Source of the DNA: Mesorhizobium loti
Lineage (GTDB): Bacteria > Pseudomonadota > Alphaproteobacteria > Rhizobiales > Rhizobiaceae
NCBI GenBank assembly: GCA_014189435.1
Contig: CP050293.1
Span: 2,609,001-2,673,000 of the forward strand
Direction: 5' to 3'
Length of the DNA stretch: 64,000 bases
In this document: positions 35,693-44,129 of the stretch, one piece after another
Position numbering within the stretch: position 1 is the first letter of the stretch
Layout: every line of letters starts with the position of its first letter
Translations under genes and position numbers: made by a program
The notes under the pieces: model-generated
What the model saw: only the letters and a program-made list of their open reading frames with translations
The model's database searches: none
What the model was told of the DNA's origin: nothing

Positions 35693-36502
35693 ATGTTTTT
35701 CGTCATCTCCAAGCTCATCGAGTTTTTCCTGCTCCCTTCCAATCTTGTCGCGCTCCTCGGCCTGATCGGCATTCTTGCCGTGCTCCTCGGCAGATCTCGC
35801 CTGGGACGGGGGTGCATCATAGCGTCGGTTCTCTTGCTCGCCATCTGCGGTTGGAGCCCTCTGGGACCGGCTGCGTTGATGGTGCTGGAGAACCGCTTCC
35901 CCCAACCGGTTATCGATGGGCCCGTCACCGGCATCATCCTGCTTGGTGGAGCCGTCGACACCCATATCAGCAGCGACCGCGACACCTTGGCGATGAATGA
36001 GGCGGGAGAACGGCTGACGGCGACTGTCGATCTCAGCAGGCGCTATCCGGATGCCAGAATTTTTCTCTCCGGAGGGTCAGGTCATATTCACGGCGCCAGT
36101 ACACTGACGGAATCCCAGGTCGCTCGCGATATCTTGGTGTCGCTCGGCGTGTCGCCGCAGCGCATCGAGATGGAGGAACGATCGCGAAATACCTGCGAAA
36201 ACGGCAGGGAAAGCGCCGCCTCGGTTCGACCCAAGCCAGGCGAGATCTGGCTTCTTGTGACATCCGCTAGCCACATGCCCAGGGCGATCGGATGTTTTCG
36301 GGCCGCAGGATTTGACGTGACCCCTTATCCGGTCGACTATCGAACGCGCGGCATAGCAGATCTCAAGCGCCCGACTGGTTCGATCGCCGTCGGTCTTGCT
36401 GCGACCGATCTCGCCGCGCATGAATGGTTCGGATTGCTGACCTACAGGATTGCCGGCATGACGGCTGAGGTATTTCCTTCGCCCTGGGCGGAGCGCTTGT
36501 GA
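35693..36502 (+). CDS. YdcF/ElyC-like DUF218 membrane protein
   Basis: The 269-residue protein has two N-terminal transmembrane helices, then a DUF218 domain (GIILLGGAVDTHISSDRDTL, ERLTATVDLSRRYPDARIFL, SGGSG, EERSRNTCENG, WLLVTSASHMPRAIGCFRAA). ElyC-type relatives work in envelope assembly and lipid-carrier use. It is divergent from the cytochrome gene. The ATG at 35693 has GAGGG upstream; a GTG directly before it is also possible. Confidence 0.85.
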   Translation: MFFVISKLIEFFLLPSNLVALLGLIGILAVLLGRSRLGRGCIIASVLLLAICGWSPLGPAALMVLENRFPQPVIDGPVTGIILLGGAVDTHISSDRDTLAMNEAGERLTATVDLSRRYPDARIFLSGGSGHIHGASTLTESQVARDILVSLGVSPQRIEMEERSRNTCENGRESAASVRPKPGEIWLLVTSASHMPRAIGCFRAAGFDVTPYPVDYRTRGIADLKRPTGSIAVGLAATDLAAHEWFGLLTYRIAGMTAEVFPSPWAERL

Positions 36503-36673
36503 CGATGCCTGCGGTGTTCATTCGGTGGCGCAACTTCCGGTTTGGTTCATCTCCCTCGCGGCCTTCCTTCCGCAGCCAACCCCCCGCAGTTGTCTAGGTA
36601 GGTGACCACACAGATGTGTTCAGGTAGTTCGCAAGGATGTATGTACCTGGTGACTTCGCGGCAGTGGCAAGAA

Positions 36674-36696
36674 GGGGCGCTGTAATTCAGCGCCCC
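36674..36696 (-). terminator. Hairpin after the four-helix-bundle gene
   Basis: GGGGCGCTG and CAGCGCCCC form a perfect 9-bp stem around TAATT. On the minus strand it lies 15 bases past the stop at 36712 and is followed by TTCTT, so it is a plausible terminator. Confidence 0.7.
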
Positions 36697-36711
36697 GTCT
36701 TTAAGTTGTGG

Positions 36712-37044
36712 CTAACCAGCCATCGTGCGGCAGGCTTCTGCGCATTGCCGGCAAGCGTCGACACACTCCTGCATGTCGCCGAGGCGCTCGCAATCATCCG
36801 CGCATTGGCCACAGATCTCCGCGCATTCACCGCAGACATGCTTATGATGCTTCGAGCCGAGCAGCATGAAATGCGCCGATGTTCGGCAGATCTCGGCGCA
36901 GGCCATCATCAAGGTGAAATGGTTCCTCTCGGTGTGCTTTCCGCCCATTTCCAGACAATGGCCCATCGCGGTCGAAAGGCATGTTGAATAGCAGCGCAAG
37001 CATTCCTCGATGCAGGCCCTCATTTTCGGGCTCAGTTGGTGCAT
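36712..37044 (-). CDS. Four-helix-bundle copper-binding (storage) protein
   Basis: The 110-residue protein has 16 cysteines arranged in helices as CxxxC-type pairs (CIEECLRCYSTCLSTAMGHC, CGECAEICGQCADDCERLGD, CVDACRQCAEACRTM). This is the plan of Csp-type/DUF326 proteins, where cysteines line the core of a four-helix bundle and bind many Cu(I). There is no signal peptide from the ATG at 37044 (AAGGAGAATTGCC upstream), so it is a cytoplasmic store. It lies 45 bases after the DUF305 gene, in the same direction. Confidence 0.92.
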   Translation of the reverse strand: MHQLSPKMRACIEECLRCYSTCLSTAMGHCLEMGGKHTERNHFTLMMACAEICRTSAHFMLLGSKHHKHVCGECAEICGQCADDCERLGDMQECVDACRQCAEACRTMAG

Positions 37045-37089
37045 GGCAATTCTCCTTTGAACGTAGGTATCCAATGCGGTCGCGCCTGA

Positions 37090-37506
37090 CTATTTTGCAT
37101 TGGTCTTGAGCCACTTTGTGTAGTCCTTGATTTCCTTCTTTTGAGCATCAATGACCATCTGCGCCTTTTTCTTAGCGTCGGCATTGTCGCCGTACTTAAG
37201 CTCGACTTCCGCCATATCGATCGCGCCCTGATGATGGGCGATCATCCCGCAGATGAAGGCCACGTCAGCATCCTTGGCCTTGATACCCTCCATCATGGCC
37301 GGGTCCATCTTCTCCATCGCCGTCATGTATGCCTGATGCGCGTCGTCCATGTCAGCCTTCGACATTTCCATTCCTGGCATAGGCGCCATCTGATCGGCCT
37401 GGCGGCATTGCTCGGGCAACGGGGATGCCATTTCCTGGCCAAGAGCGAGCGAACCTGCTCCGGCCAAAAACGTCGCGGTCGCAAGGGCGAGTTTGATATT
37501 GTTCAT
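37090..37506 (-). CDS. Secreted DUF305 protein
   Basis: The 138-residue product has a signal peptide ending LALG and a Met-rich segment (MAPMPGMEMSKADMDD). The DUF305 core FICGMIAHHQGAIDMAEVEL is present, with its His-His and Met residues. DUF305 proteins are ferritin-like, often periplasmic and linked to copper or other metals. TAGGAGAAATACC precedes the ATG at 37506. It is probably in an operon with the four-helix-bundle gene. Confidence 0.9.
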   Translation of the reverse strand: MNNIKLALATATFLAGAGSLALGQEMASPLPEQCRQADQMAPMPGMEMSKADMDDAHQAYMTAMEKMDPAMMEGIKAKDADVAFICGMIAHHQGAIDMAEVELKYGDNADAKKKAQMVIDAQKKEIKDYTKWLKTNAK

Positions 37507-37553
37507 GGTATTTCTCCTATCTCTTGAGTTGATCGCGGACTGCAGCGCGGCTG

Positions 37554-37991
37554 TTATCCAACGAGTGGGGCGAGCCGCCGGGCGTGGAAAACAGTCCGCT
37601 TTGGCGGTCGGTCTAGTCGACCCGTGACCTGAGACGGAGGAAGAGCGCTGGTGTCGCCAGCCCCGTCTGATCTTTGCTGACCAAAAGTTGGCGACAAGCC
37701 GCTCGGGGGAATGCCTGCCGTGCAGTGGAGAGATGCACAACAATTGGCGCCGCCAAAAATGTCTTGATGGCAATTGATGGCGGGATAGGCCTCAGACGCC
37801 TGGATGTGGGTTGTGACTAATCTGGTCTGCAACTGACCTGAACTGCCGGGCACGAAAACAGCGGCCGCAAACACCACCACAGTGATGCAAATTGCCATAA
37901 AGAGTGGGTGTATCTGCTGGAGCTTCGGCACGGTTGGCAAACGGGCAGTTGTCAGTTTGGTTCCCAGGGAAGGGCGGGGAAAGCCCAGCAA
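37554..37991 (-). CDS. Small secreted Cys-containing protein of the copper region
   Basis: The 145-residue frame is started by TTG at 37991, with GAGGAG four bases upstream. A hydrophobic signal (LFMAICITVVVFAAAVFVPG) is followed by NCHQDIFGGANCCASLHCTA and a Pro/Arg-rich tail (RLDRPPKRTVFHAR). The layout of signal, Cys cluster and basic tail resembles the proteins at 15963 and 51305. No named family is known. It lies 47 bases upstream of the DUF305 gene and probably leads this operon. Confidence 0.55.
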   Translation of the reverse strand: MLGFPRPSLGTKLTTARLPTVPKLQQIHPLFMAICITVVVFAAAVFVPGSSGQLQTRLVTTHIQASEAYPAINCHQDIFGGANCCASLHCTAGIPPSGLSPTFGQQRSDGAGDTSALPPSQVTGRLDRPPKRTVFHARRLAPLVG

Positions 37992-38174
37992 TTCTCCTCA
38001 CCCAACCTAGCTAGGCTTGAAGGACCGGAGTGAGACGATGTCGCGCCACCATAGCGACCACTCTATTTTGATGCATCGTCCACGAACTCTTCAGTGTCGG
38101 CGGAAGCTCGCAATGCTTACTGTTCCCGTCAAAGGCGGTATAGATGCCCTGCCAAAACACCCGGATCCGAAGCC

Positions 38175-38915
38175 ATGCCTGCGAAGCTTTCCGTCAATCT
38201 CAACGCCATCGCCATGCTGCGCAACCGGCGCGACCTGCCGTGGCCGAGCGTGACCGGGCTCGGGCGCTTTGCCCTGGCCGCCGGCGCGCACGGGCTGACG
38301 GTGCATCCGCGCCCCGACGAACGGCACACGCGGCATTCCGACCTGCCGGAGATCAGGGCGCTGATCGACGACGAGTTCCCCAAGGCGGAGTTCAACATCG
38401 AGGGCTATCCGAGCGAGGATTTCCTGGCGCTTGTGGAAAAGCACCAGCCGGAGCAGGTGACGCTGGTGCCGGACGATCCTGCCCAGGCGACCTCCGACCA
38501 TGGCTGGAACTTCGCTACTGAAGCGGCGTTCCTGACACCGATCGTCAAGCGCCTGAAAAAGGGAGGCTTTCGCGTGTCGCTGTTTTCCGATCCGAATCCC
38601 GAAGGGGTGACGGCCGCGCGAGACACCGACGCGGACCGGATCGAGCTCTATACCGGCCCCTACGGCAGCTATCATTCCGGTCCCGCAAAAGCTGAGAAGG
38701 AGCTGGAAAGATTGGGAAAAACCGCTGACGCCGCCCTTGCCGCCGGGCTCCAGGTCAATGCCGGGCACGATCTTGTGGTGAAGAACCTGCCGGCTTTGTT
38801 AATGCGCATTCCAGCGTTGGCCGAAGTGTCGATTGGACATGGATTGACCGCCGATGCATTGGAATATGGCATGGCCGGTACAGTCGGGCGGTTTCTGAAA
38901 GCCTGCGGCTGGTAG
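38175..38915 (+). CDS. pdxJ: Pyridoxine 5'-phosphate synthase PdxJ
   Basis: PdxJ condenses 1-deoxy-xylulose 5-phosphate with 3-amino-2-oxopropyl phosphate to form pyridoxine 5'-phosphate (vitamin B6). The 246-residue TIM barrel shows [76 protein letters not shown], and [16 protein letters not shown] with [16 protein letters not shown]. The length is normal. The ATG at 38175 is the typical start. It stands alone and looks like a core chromosomal gene. Confidence 0.96.
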   Translation: MPAKLSVNLNAIAMLRNRRDLPWPSVTGLGRFALAAGAHGLTVHPRPDERHTRHSDLPEIRALIDDEFPKAEFNIEGYPSEDFLALVEKHQPEQVTLVPDDPAQATSDHGWNFATEAAFLTPIVKRLKKGGFRVSLFSDPNPEGVTAARDTDADRIELYTGPYGSYHSGPAKAEKELERLGKTADAALAAGLQVNAGHDLVVKNLPALLMRIPALAEVSIGHGLTADALEYGMAGTVGRFLKACGW

Positions 38916-39020
38916 GGCGCTTGCCCGTCAAAGGCAAAGGACTGGGGGACTCAGTTAATCGATGCCTGATCCGCGGCGTCGCGTTCATGTCAGAGCGCTG
39001 GCTATGACTCGCGAAACCAG

Positions 39021-39689
39021 CTAGCCTTTTGCCCTACAGGACAATTCAAGCTTCGTCGCGAATATCTTGCTCATGTCAGTCCCGGCGGGATCGTTGAAAA
39101 ACGCGTCCGTGAGAGTTTTCTGATTCTGCGAAATGGCCTCGTCGGCATTCGGCCTTATGACAGCGCGAGAGCACGTTGTCGGCAACCGGTCGACCACCAA
39201 ATTGTCATCCGTCAGAAAATCGATGGCAGTGTAGAAGCTCGGATCGTAAACCCCGAAATCGATCTTTCCAGCAAGCATTAAGGGCTTTTTGGGCTTTGAT
39301 TCGAATGAGATAATTAACTGGTCATTTTCGAATTTTGTCGTGAGCGATGGTGGAGGATCCATCAAAATATCCTTTCCATCGACCGTTACGAGCTGAAAAT
39401 ATTTGTAATCAGCAAGCGATGCATAGACCGTTTCGGAAACAAGAGTCATCTCTGATTTGTCGAGCTTGAGATCGAGATTCTTGTCGAACTCCATCATCAC
39501 CGTGCTGGAGAATATTTCGTCGAATCGCCACAAATGCTGCAGTGAGTCTACAGACGACTGGTCAGGGGAAAGGGTGATACTGAGGCTTGCTTCCGCAAAA
39601 ACGTGTGGGTGCGCGCTTGCCTGGCCCGTCAGGCAAAAGGCTATCATCGGCGCGATTGATGCGATGCTAGATGCCGCTTTGCGATTCAT
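39021..39689 (-). CDS. DUF1007 family periplasmic protein
   Basis: The 222-residue product starts at 39689 with GGAGGT upstream and has a signal peptide that ends QASAH. DUF1007 features are HPHVFAEASLSITLSPDQ, LQHLWRFDEIFSSTVMMEFD and YKYFQLVTVDGKDI. DUF1007 proteins are periplasmic and often occur next to nickel/cobalt transporters. No such transporter is seen here. Role is unknown. Confidence 0.85.
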   Translation of the reverse strand: MNRKAASSIASIAPMIAFCLTGQASAHPHVFAEASLSITLSPDQSSVDSLQHLWRFDEIFSSTVMMEFDKNLDLKLDKSEMTLVSETVYASLADYKYFQLVTVDGKDILMDPPPSLTTKFENDQLIISFESKPKKPLMLAGKIDFGVYDPSFYTAIDFLTDDNLVVDRLPTTCSRAVIRPNADEAISQNQKTLTDAFFNDPAGTDMSKIFATKLELSCRAKG

Positions 39690-39825
39690 CGGCACACCTC
39701 CAAGACGGGAGAGCAAATCTTGGGGCGGATGCGACAAAAGTTTCAACACAAGCTCCCAAGTGAATGGCTCGATTCAAACCTAACAAACTGGGCGTTGGCC
39801 GGAGTGTTGGACCTGTCGCAGAATC

Positions 39826-41670
39826 TTAGCAAATTGTTGCACAGTCATCACCCTTGACGCTCGCTATCCACAAGTGGTCGCTGTCTTGCTGCTTGAGCAG
39901 GTCGTCGATGCGCTGGCGCTCGCGGTTGAAGGCGACAAGATCATCGCCCTTCAGCACTTTGCCGACTGGCAGGCGAACGCGCATCGCATCGACCTTGGTG
40001 CCGTTGACGATCAACTCGTAATGGAGATGAGGACCGGTGGAAAGACCGGTCGAGCCAAGATAGCCGATGACCTGTCCTTGCCTCACTCGTGCGCCTGGCA
40101 CGATGCCTTCGGCAAAGGCGTTCTGGTGATTGTAAGACGTCTCATAGCCGTTAGCGTGGCGCAGTATGGTCTGCTTGCCATAGCCGCTTGCCCATCCGGC
40201 CTTCTCGACGACGCCGTTTCCGGCGGCAATGATCGGCGTTCCGATTGGAGCTGCCCAATCTGTTCCGGTATGCATTTTGACGTAACCTAGGATCGGGTGA
40301 CGCCTAAGTCCAAAACCAGAGGTAAATCTGCCATTGGGAACCGGGTTGCGCAGCAGGAACTGCTTGGCGCTGCTGCCGTTCTCGTCGTAATAGTCGGTGC
40401 TACCGTCCTGCATCTGGAAGCGGTAGAAATTGTGGACGGTGCCACCAAAGGTCGACGAAACATAAAGCAGTTCGGACTCGTCGGACGCATGGTCGTCGCT
40501 GTCCGGTTGCGAGAACAGCACATCAAGGCGGTCCGACGGATTGAGCCGCGACTGGAAGTCGACATCAGACGCCAGCAGCTTGACCAGTTGCTGCGTCATC
40601 TTTTTCGACATGCCGTAGGAATAGGCGGCGCGGTAGATGCCATCATAAATGTTCGGCAAATTGCCACGCACCACCACCGGCGGTGAGTCGTCGAACGCCG
40701 TCAGCAATTCGGGATTGGGTTCCGGCTCCTGCGCAGGCACATACTGGCCATGATCGTCGAGCGCGATGGTGACGATGTGCTGGGTCTTGTCGTAGACGCT
40801 GGTGCGAACGACCTTGGCGGCGTCGCCATGCACCTCAAGCCCGACGCGCAACACTGTTCCCGCCTTGAGCGCCGGCGCATTGAGCAGTTTGGCGATCGCC
40901 TCGGCCATGCCGGTGGCGTCCTGGCCCGTGTAGCCCGAATCAGCGAAGGCCTCGGTAATGTCGAGGTCCTTGGTGAAGGGAATGATCTCCTCGGCGAAAG
41001 CCGGCGTCTGATCGTCGGCAACGGCCCGCGGCGACACCGAAACGTTTTCCGGCACTACCTTAACGTCGTAGGAGCCGGCCATGCTTTCGGCAAAGGCCTC
41101 GCCGAATCGCTGCGGGTCGACATAATGCAGCGACGCCACTTGAACCGCGCCCTCGCTCAGACCTGCGCCGGCGCCGCGCACCACCTTTTCCACCTCGTCG
41201 GCTGACAGGTCGCTCTTTTCATCGAAGGACGCCGTTTCGATCGGGAAATCGACGGTCTTCAAGCTCATCTCGCTTTCGACCTTGGCACCATAGATCTGGC
41301 TGACGCCAGCGTCGGTGGGTGGCGGCTGCGCGGCGCCGTCGTCAGCAAACACCTGCATCGGGTCAAAGGGCGGGTAGGGGCGGTTGGTCGTGTGTCCGGC
41401 GGCAAGCGACATCTTGATCTGCACGAAGGGCATGGTGTGGATGACGTCGCGGTCGCCAACCTTGGTCACCATCGACACTTCCATGCGCCGGCGGTCCTTT
41501 GCCTTGGCGATCTGCCTTAGCGCCACCAGCCTGGTCGTCTTGGCGACTTCACCGGAATCGCCGCCGTTTTCGACGTGGGCCAACTCGGCGATTTCGGGCG
41601 GGGTCGCCAGTTGCTGGTGGCCATCAACCGCTGCGAACAGTGCCACGCCCATCAGCACACTCGAGGTCAC
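39826..41670 (-). CDS. M23-family metallopeptidase, N-terminus probably frameshifted
   Basis: The 614-residue frame from a GTG at 41670 ends with a LytM domain: GRFTSGFGLRRHPILGYVKM, HTGTDWAAPIGTPIIAAGNG, STGLSTGPHLHYELIVNGTK. The Zn ligands (H, D and HLH) are present, so it should cut peptidoglycan cross-bridges or regulate such enzymes. The true start is probably the ATG at 41798 (MHDTVDVIAALGNEPPLVAG). That frame fails at the G run 41723-41727, where one more base would join it to RREISARWLSGTFLTG. The break removes the cytoplasmic tail and the start of the membrane anchor. Confidence 0.85.
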   Translation of the reverse strand: MTSSVLMGVALFAAVDGHQQLATPPEIAELAHVENGGDSGEVAKTTRLVALRQIAKAKDRRRMEVSMVTKVGDRDVIHTMPFVQIKMSLAAGHTTNRPYPPFDPMQVFADDGAAQPPPTDAGVSQIYGAKVESEMSLKTVDFPIETASFDEKSDLSADEVEKVVRGAGAGLSEGAVQVASLHYVDPQRFGEAFAESMAGSYDVKVVPENVSVSPRAVADDQTPAFAEEIIPFTKDLDITEAFADSGYTGQDATGMAEAIAKLLNAPALKAGTVLRVGLEVHGDAAKVVRTSVYDKTQHIVTIALDDHGQYVPAQEPEPNPELLTAFDDSPPVVVRGNLPNIYDGIYRAAYSYGMSKKMTQQLVKLLASDVDFQSRLNPSDRLDVLFSQPDSDDHASDESELLYVSSTFGGTVHNFYRFQMQDGSTDYYDENGSSAKQFLLRNPVPNGRFTSGFGLRRHPILGYVKMHTGTDWAAPIGTPIIAAGNGVVEKAGWASGYGKQTILRHANGYETSYNHQNAFAEGIVPGARVRQGQVIGYLGSTGLSTGPHLHYELIVNGTKVDAMRVRLPVGKVLKGDDLVAFNRERQRIDDLLKQQDSDHLWIASVKGDDCATIC

Positions 41671-41798
41671 GCCAGTAAGAAAAGTGCCCGACAGCCAGCG
41701 CGCCGAAATCTCGCGCCGGTCAGGGGGCGGCTGCGGCCACCCGCGACCAGCGGCGGCTCATTGCCGAGCGCAGCGATGACATCGACCGTGTCGTGCAT

Positions 41799-42192
41799 TC
41801 AGAAAGGCGCTTCTTACCCGGGCGGAACGGCTTTTTGCCGTGTTTGAGCCGAAACAAGTGCCTGTCACGGCTGGCAAAGTCAACGACGCGGCTGACCAAA
41901 GCGGGACTCTGTTGGTTCGGCCTCATCGTCTAGATCGGTTTCCGATGGCAATGAGGCGGCAGGCTAGGTCCAAACGTGGCGATCCACATGGTGGCGATGC
42001 TGTCGAGCAAAGTGCTATGGATGCCTCGCTGCTGAGAGGAAGGCAGCCGGAGCCCCTCTAGTTCCCGGCGCGCAGTCGCCGCCCCGCCGCATGTGAGTAA
42101 CCATGTCGCTGATCTGACTGTCCCCATCATTGACACGCAGTGTAAATGGCCGTTAACATTTCGTTAACAATCAGGGACCGCGGGGCGGGGCA
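41799..42192. other. Intergenic region between divergent peptidase genes
   Basis: About 390 bases separate the M23 and BTLCP genes. The part near 42130-42180 is AT-richer than its surroundings and could hold a promoter (two gttaac-type words). No gene, repeat or RNA is recognised. Confidence 0.4.
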
Positions 42193-42816
42193 GTGTTTTC
42201 CTTTTCGACGGCGCAGATCGTGCGCATGGCTGCCGGAATTGCAGCCGGACTGGCTGTTTTGGCATGGGCTGTGGCGCCAGCGGATGCTGCGCATCCGATG
42301 GCAACGGGCGGCCCCACCTCGCAGCCGATAGGACACTACGATTTCTGCAAGACCAATCCGGCCGAGTGCTCGATCCGCCCAACCAATCTCGCACCCGCAA
42401 CCATGACCGATGCGCTGTGGCGCAAGCTGACCAGCGTGACCGCCAAGGTCAACGCCGCTGTCAAGCCGAGGAGCGACTATGACATTTACGGCAAGGATGA
42501 AGTCTGGGCCTATCCCAACAGGGGCGTCGGCGACTGCGAAGACTACGTCCTCGAGAAGCGCCGTGAACTGAACCGCATGGGAATGTCGCTGGCCGATCTT
42601 CTGATCACTGTCCTGCGCAAGCCGGACGGCGAAGGCCATGCGGTGCTGACGGTCCGCACCGACAAAGGCGACTATATTTTGGACAACCTGACTGACAAGG
42701 TCCGCCAGTGGGATCAAACAGATTATCAGTTTTTGAAGCGTCAGGCCGTCGGCAACACCGGACACTGGGTCTCGATCCGGGACGGCCAGCCAATGCTCGT
42801 CGGAGCGGTGCAGTAG
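42193..42816 (+). CDS. Transglutaminase-like cysteine peptidase (BTLCP family)
   Basis: The 207-residue product has a signal peptide (IVRMAAGIAAGLAVLAWAVA). The catalytic Cys is in GVGDCEDYVLEKRRELNRMG, His in GEGHAVLTVRTDKGDYILDN, and an Asp in the same segment (ILDN). BTLCP proteins are periplasmic and linked to cell-surface adhesin processing or cyclic-di-GMP control in other bacteria. The GTG at 42193 follows a GGGGCGGGG-type site; other starts are possible. Confidence 0.88.
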   Translation: MFSFSTAQIVRMAAGIAAGLAVLAWAVAPADAAHPMATGGPTSQPIGHYDFCKTNPAECSIRPTNLAPATMTDALWRKLTSVTAKVNAAVKPRSDYDIYGKDEVWAYPNRGVGDCEDYVLEKRRELNRMGMSLADLLITVLRKPDGEGHAVLTVRTDKGDYILDNLTDKVRQWDQTDYQFLKRQAVGNTGHWVSIRDGQPMLVGAVQ

Positions 42817-42908
42817 AACATCCTGATTTGTATTCGGCTCCGCCGGTTCTCAGATATTCAATGCGCCTGGGCAGGTCACCCGTACGCCTTAGAACCCAGA
42901 TCCATTCG

Positions 42909-43916
42909 TCATTCACTCGGACTATGCGGGTCCGCCAAGGCGGCCTCCGGCCGGCTAATCGGCACGTCGTCCAACGACGTTTTCTTGGCAAGGGCCGCGG
43001 CGCCACGGCTTTGGAGAAGTTTCCGGAAGCTTGGGTGCATGCCTCCATCTGAATAGGCATGAGCTTCGATGGTTGCGCCGGAAGCGAGAAGGGCTGCCGT
43101 CTTGCGTGCATCGGCATCGTCTCGAGCGGCCACAGCACCATTTTCCGAATTTAGCAGAGGTGGACAGGAAGCGAGCGGATCGCGTGGATCGCCACCTTCA
43201 AACTCCGCGTCGAAAACATACCGTCTATCGCAGTAAGAGACCTTCGGCGGACGGCGTGTCACTTCAAAATTGTCGTAACCCTGCTTAAGGTTCGTCCAGA
43301 AATCAAAATTGGGATCATTGCGGTTCTTCGCCATGTTTTCCGGGGTCATCCGGAATGGAAAAGCCTGTACCTGAAATGATGACTGACCGCCCCTTATGGC
43401 CTCCCGGACGACCGAGTAGATTTCCGCAACCCCGGCATCAGTGAGCGCGAAACAACCCGACGATGAGCATGCACCATGAACCATCAACGCTTCGCCGCGA
43501 TAGCCAAGGGCGCTTTCCAGCTTGTTGGGGTAACCGAGGTTGAATGACAGATAATACTGAGAATTCGGATTCAGCATGCCCGCGGACACCTGATAGAACC
43601 CTTCTGGAGCCTGACGGTCACCATTCCTGGTTTTGGGTCCAAGTTTGCCGGACCAGCGGCACATCGGAAAGGTCTTCAGAAGCGCGTATCGCCCAGAGCG
43701 ATCACGTTTCCAGATCTCCAGCTCACTCTCATCCTTGAAGATCCGGATCAGAATCGGATCGGCCGGCGTCATTTTCCGCCTGCTCATATCGCTGACGAGG
43801 CTTGCATTGATCGGCTGGTTTGCTTTGTCAGCGACTTCGAGAACAGTCGACACGCACCCCGACACAAAAATTGCAAGCGCGGACAAAATCAAGAATCTGG
43901 ACAGTTTCTGACTCAC
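42909..43916 (-). CDS. YafK-like L,D-transpeptidase-family lipoprotein
   Basis: A GTG start at 43916 gives a 335-residue protein with a lipoprotein signal (SRFLILSALAIFVSGC). The domain has IRIFKDESELEIWKRDRSGR, YALLKTFPMCRWSGKLGPKT, and the catalytic HGACSSSGCFALTD (His and the active-site Cys), as in YafK/DpaA-type enzymes that act on peptidoglycan-linked proteins. ATGs at 43964 and 44009 would hide the lipoprotein signal, so GTG is preferred. The C-terminal 120 residues are family-poor. Confidence 0.8.
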   Translation of the reverse strand: MSQKLSRFLILSALAIFVSGCVSTVLEVADKANQPINASLVSDMSRRKMTPADPILIRIFKDESELEIWKRDRSGRYALLKTFPMCRWSGKLGPKTRNGDRQAPEGFYQVSAGMLNPNSQYYLSFNLGYPNKLESALGYRGEALMVHGACSSSGCFALTDAGVAEIYSVVREAIRGGQSSFQVQAFPFRMTPENMAKNRNDPNFDFWTNLKQGYDNFEVTRRPPKVSYCDRRYVFDAEFEGGDPRDPLASCPPLLNSENGAVAARDDADARKTAALLASGATIEAHAYSDGGMHPSFRKLLQSRGAAALAKKTSLDDVPISRPEAALADPHSPSE

Positions 43917-44129
43917 TGTATTCTCGTCATCTTTAGGATCCAGCTTCCGGTGCGGCTCCACCATGGGTGAGTCCAATTCCGCAGAAGATTCACATAGCAG
44001 TGGCAGCATTGTCCGTCAGCAGGGTTAACGAAATTCGACTGCGCTTGCTGGTGTGAAATGGACGGCCCAGTGGCGTTCATCGGATGATCGACAGTGGATG
44101 AGTGCGGCTCCTCAAGCCTGAACAATCCG

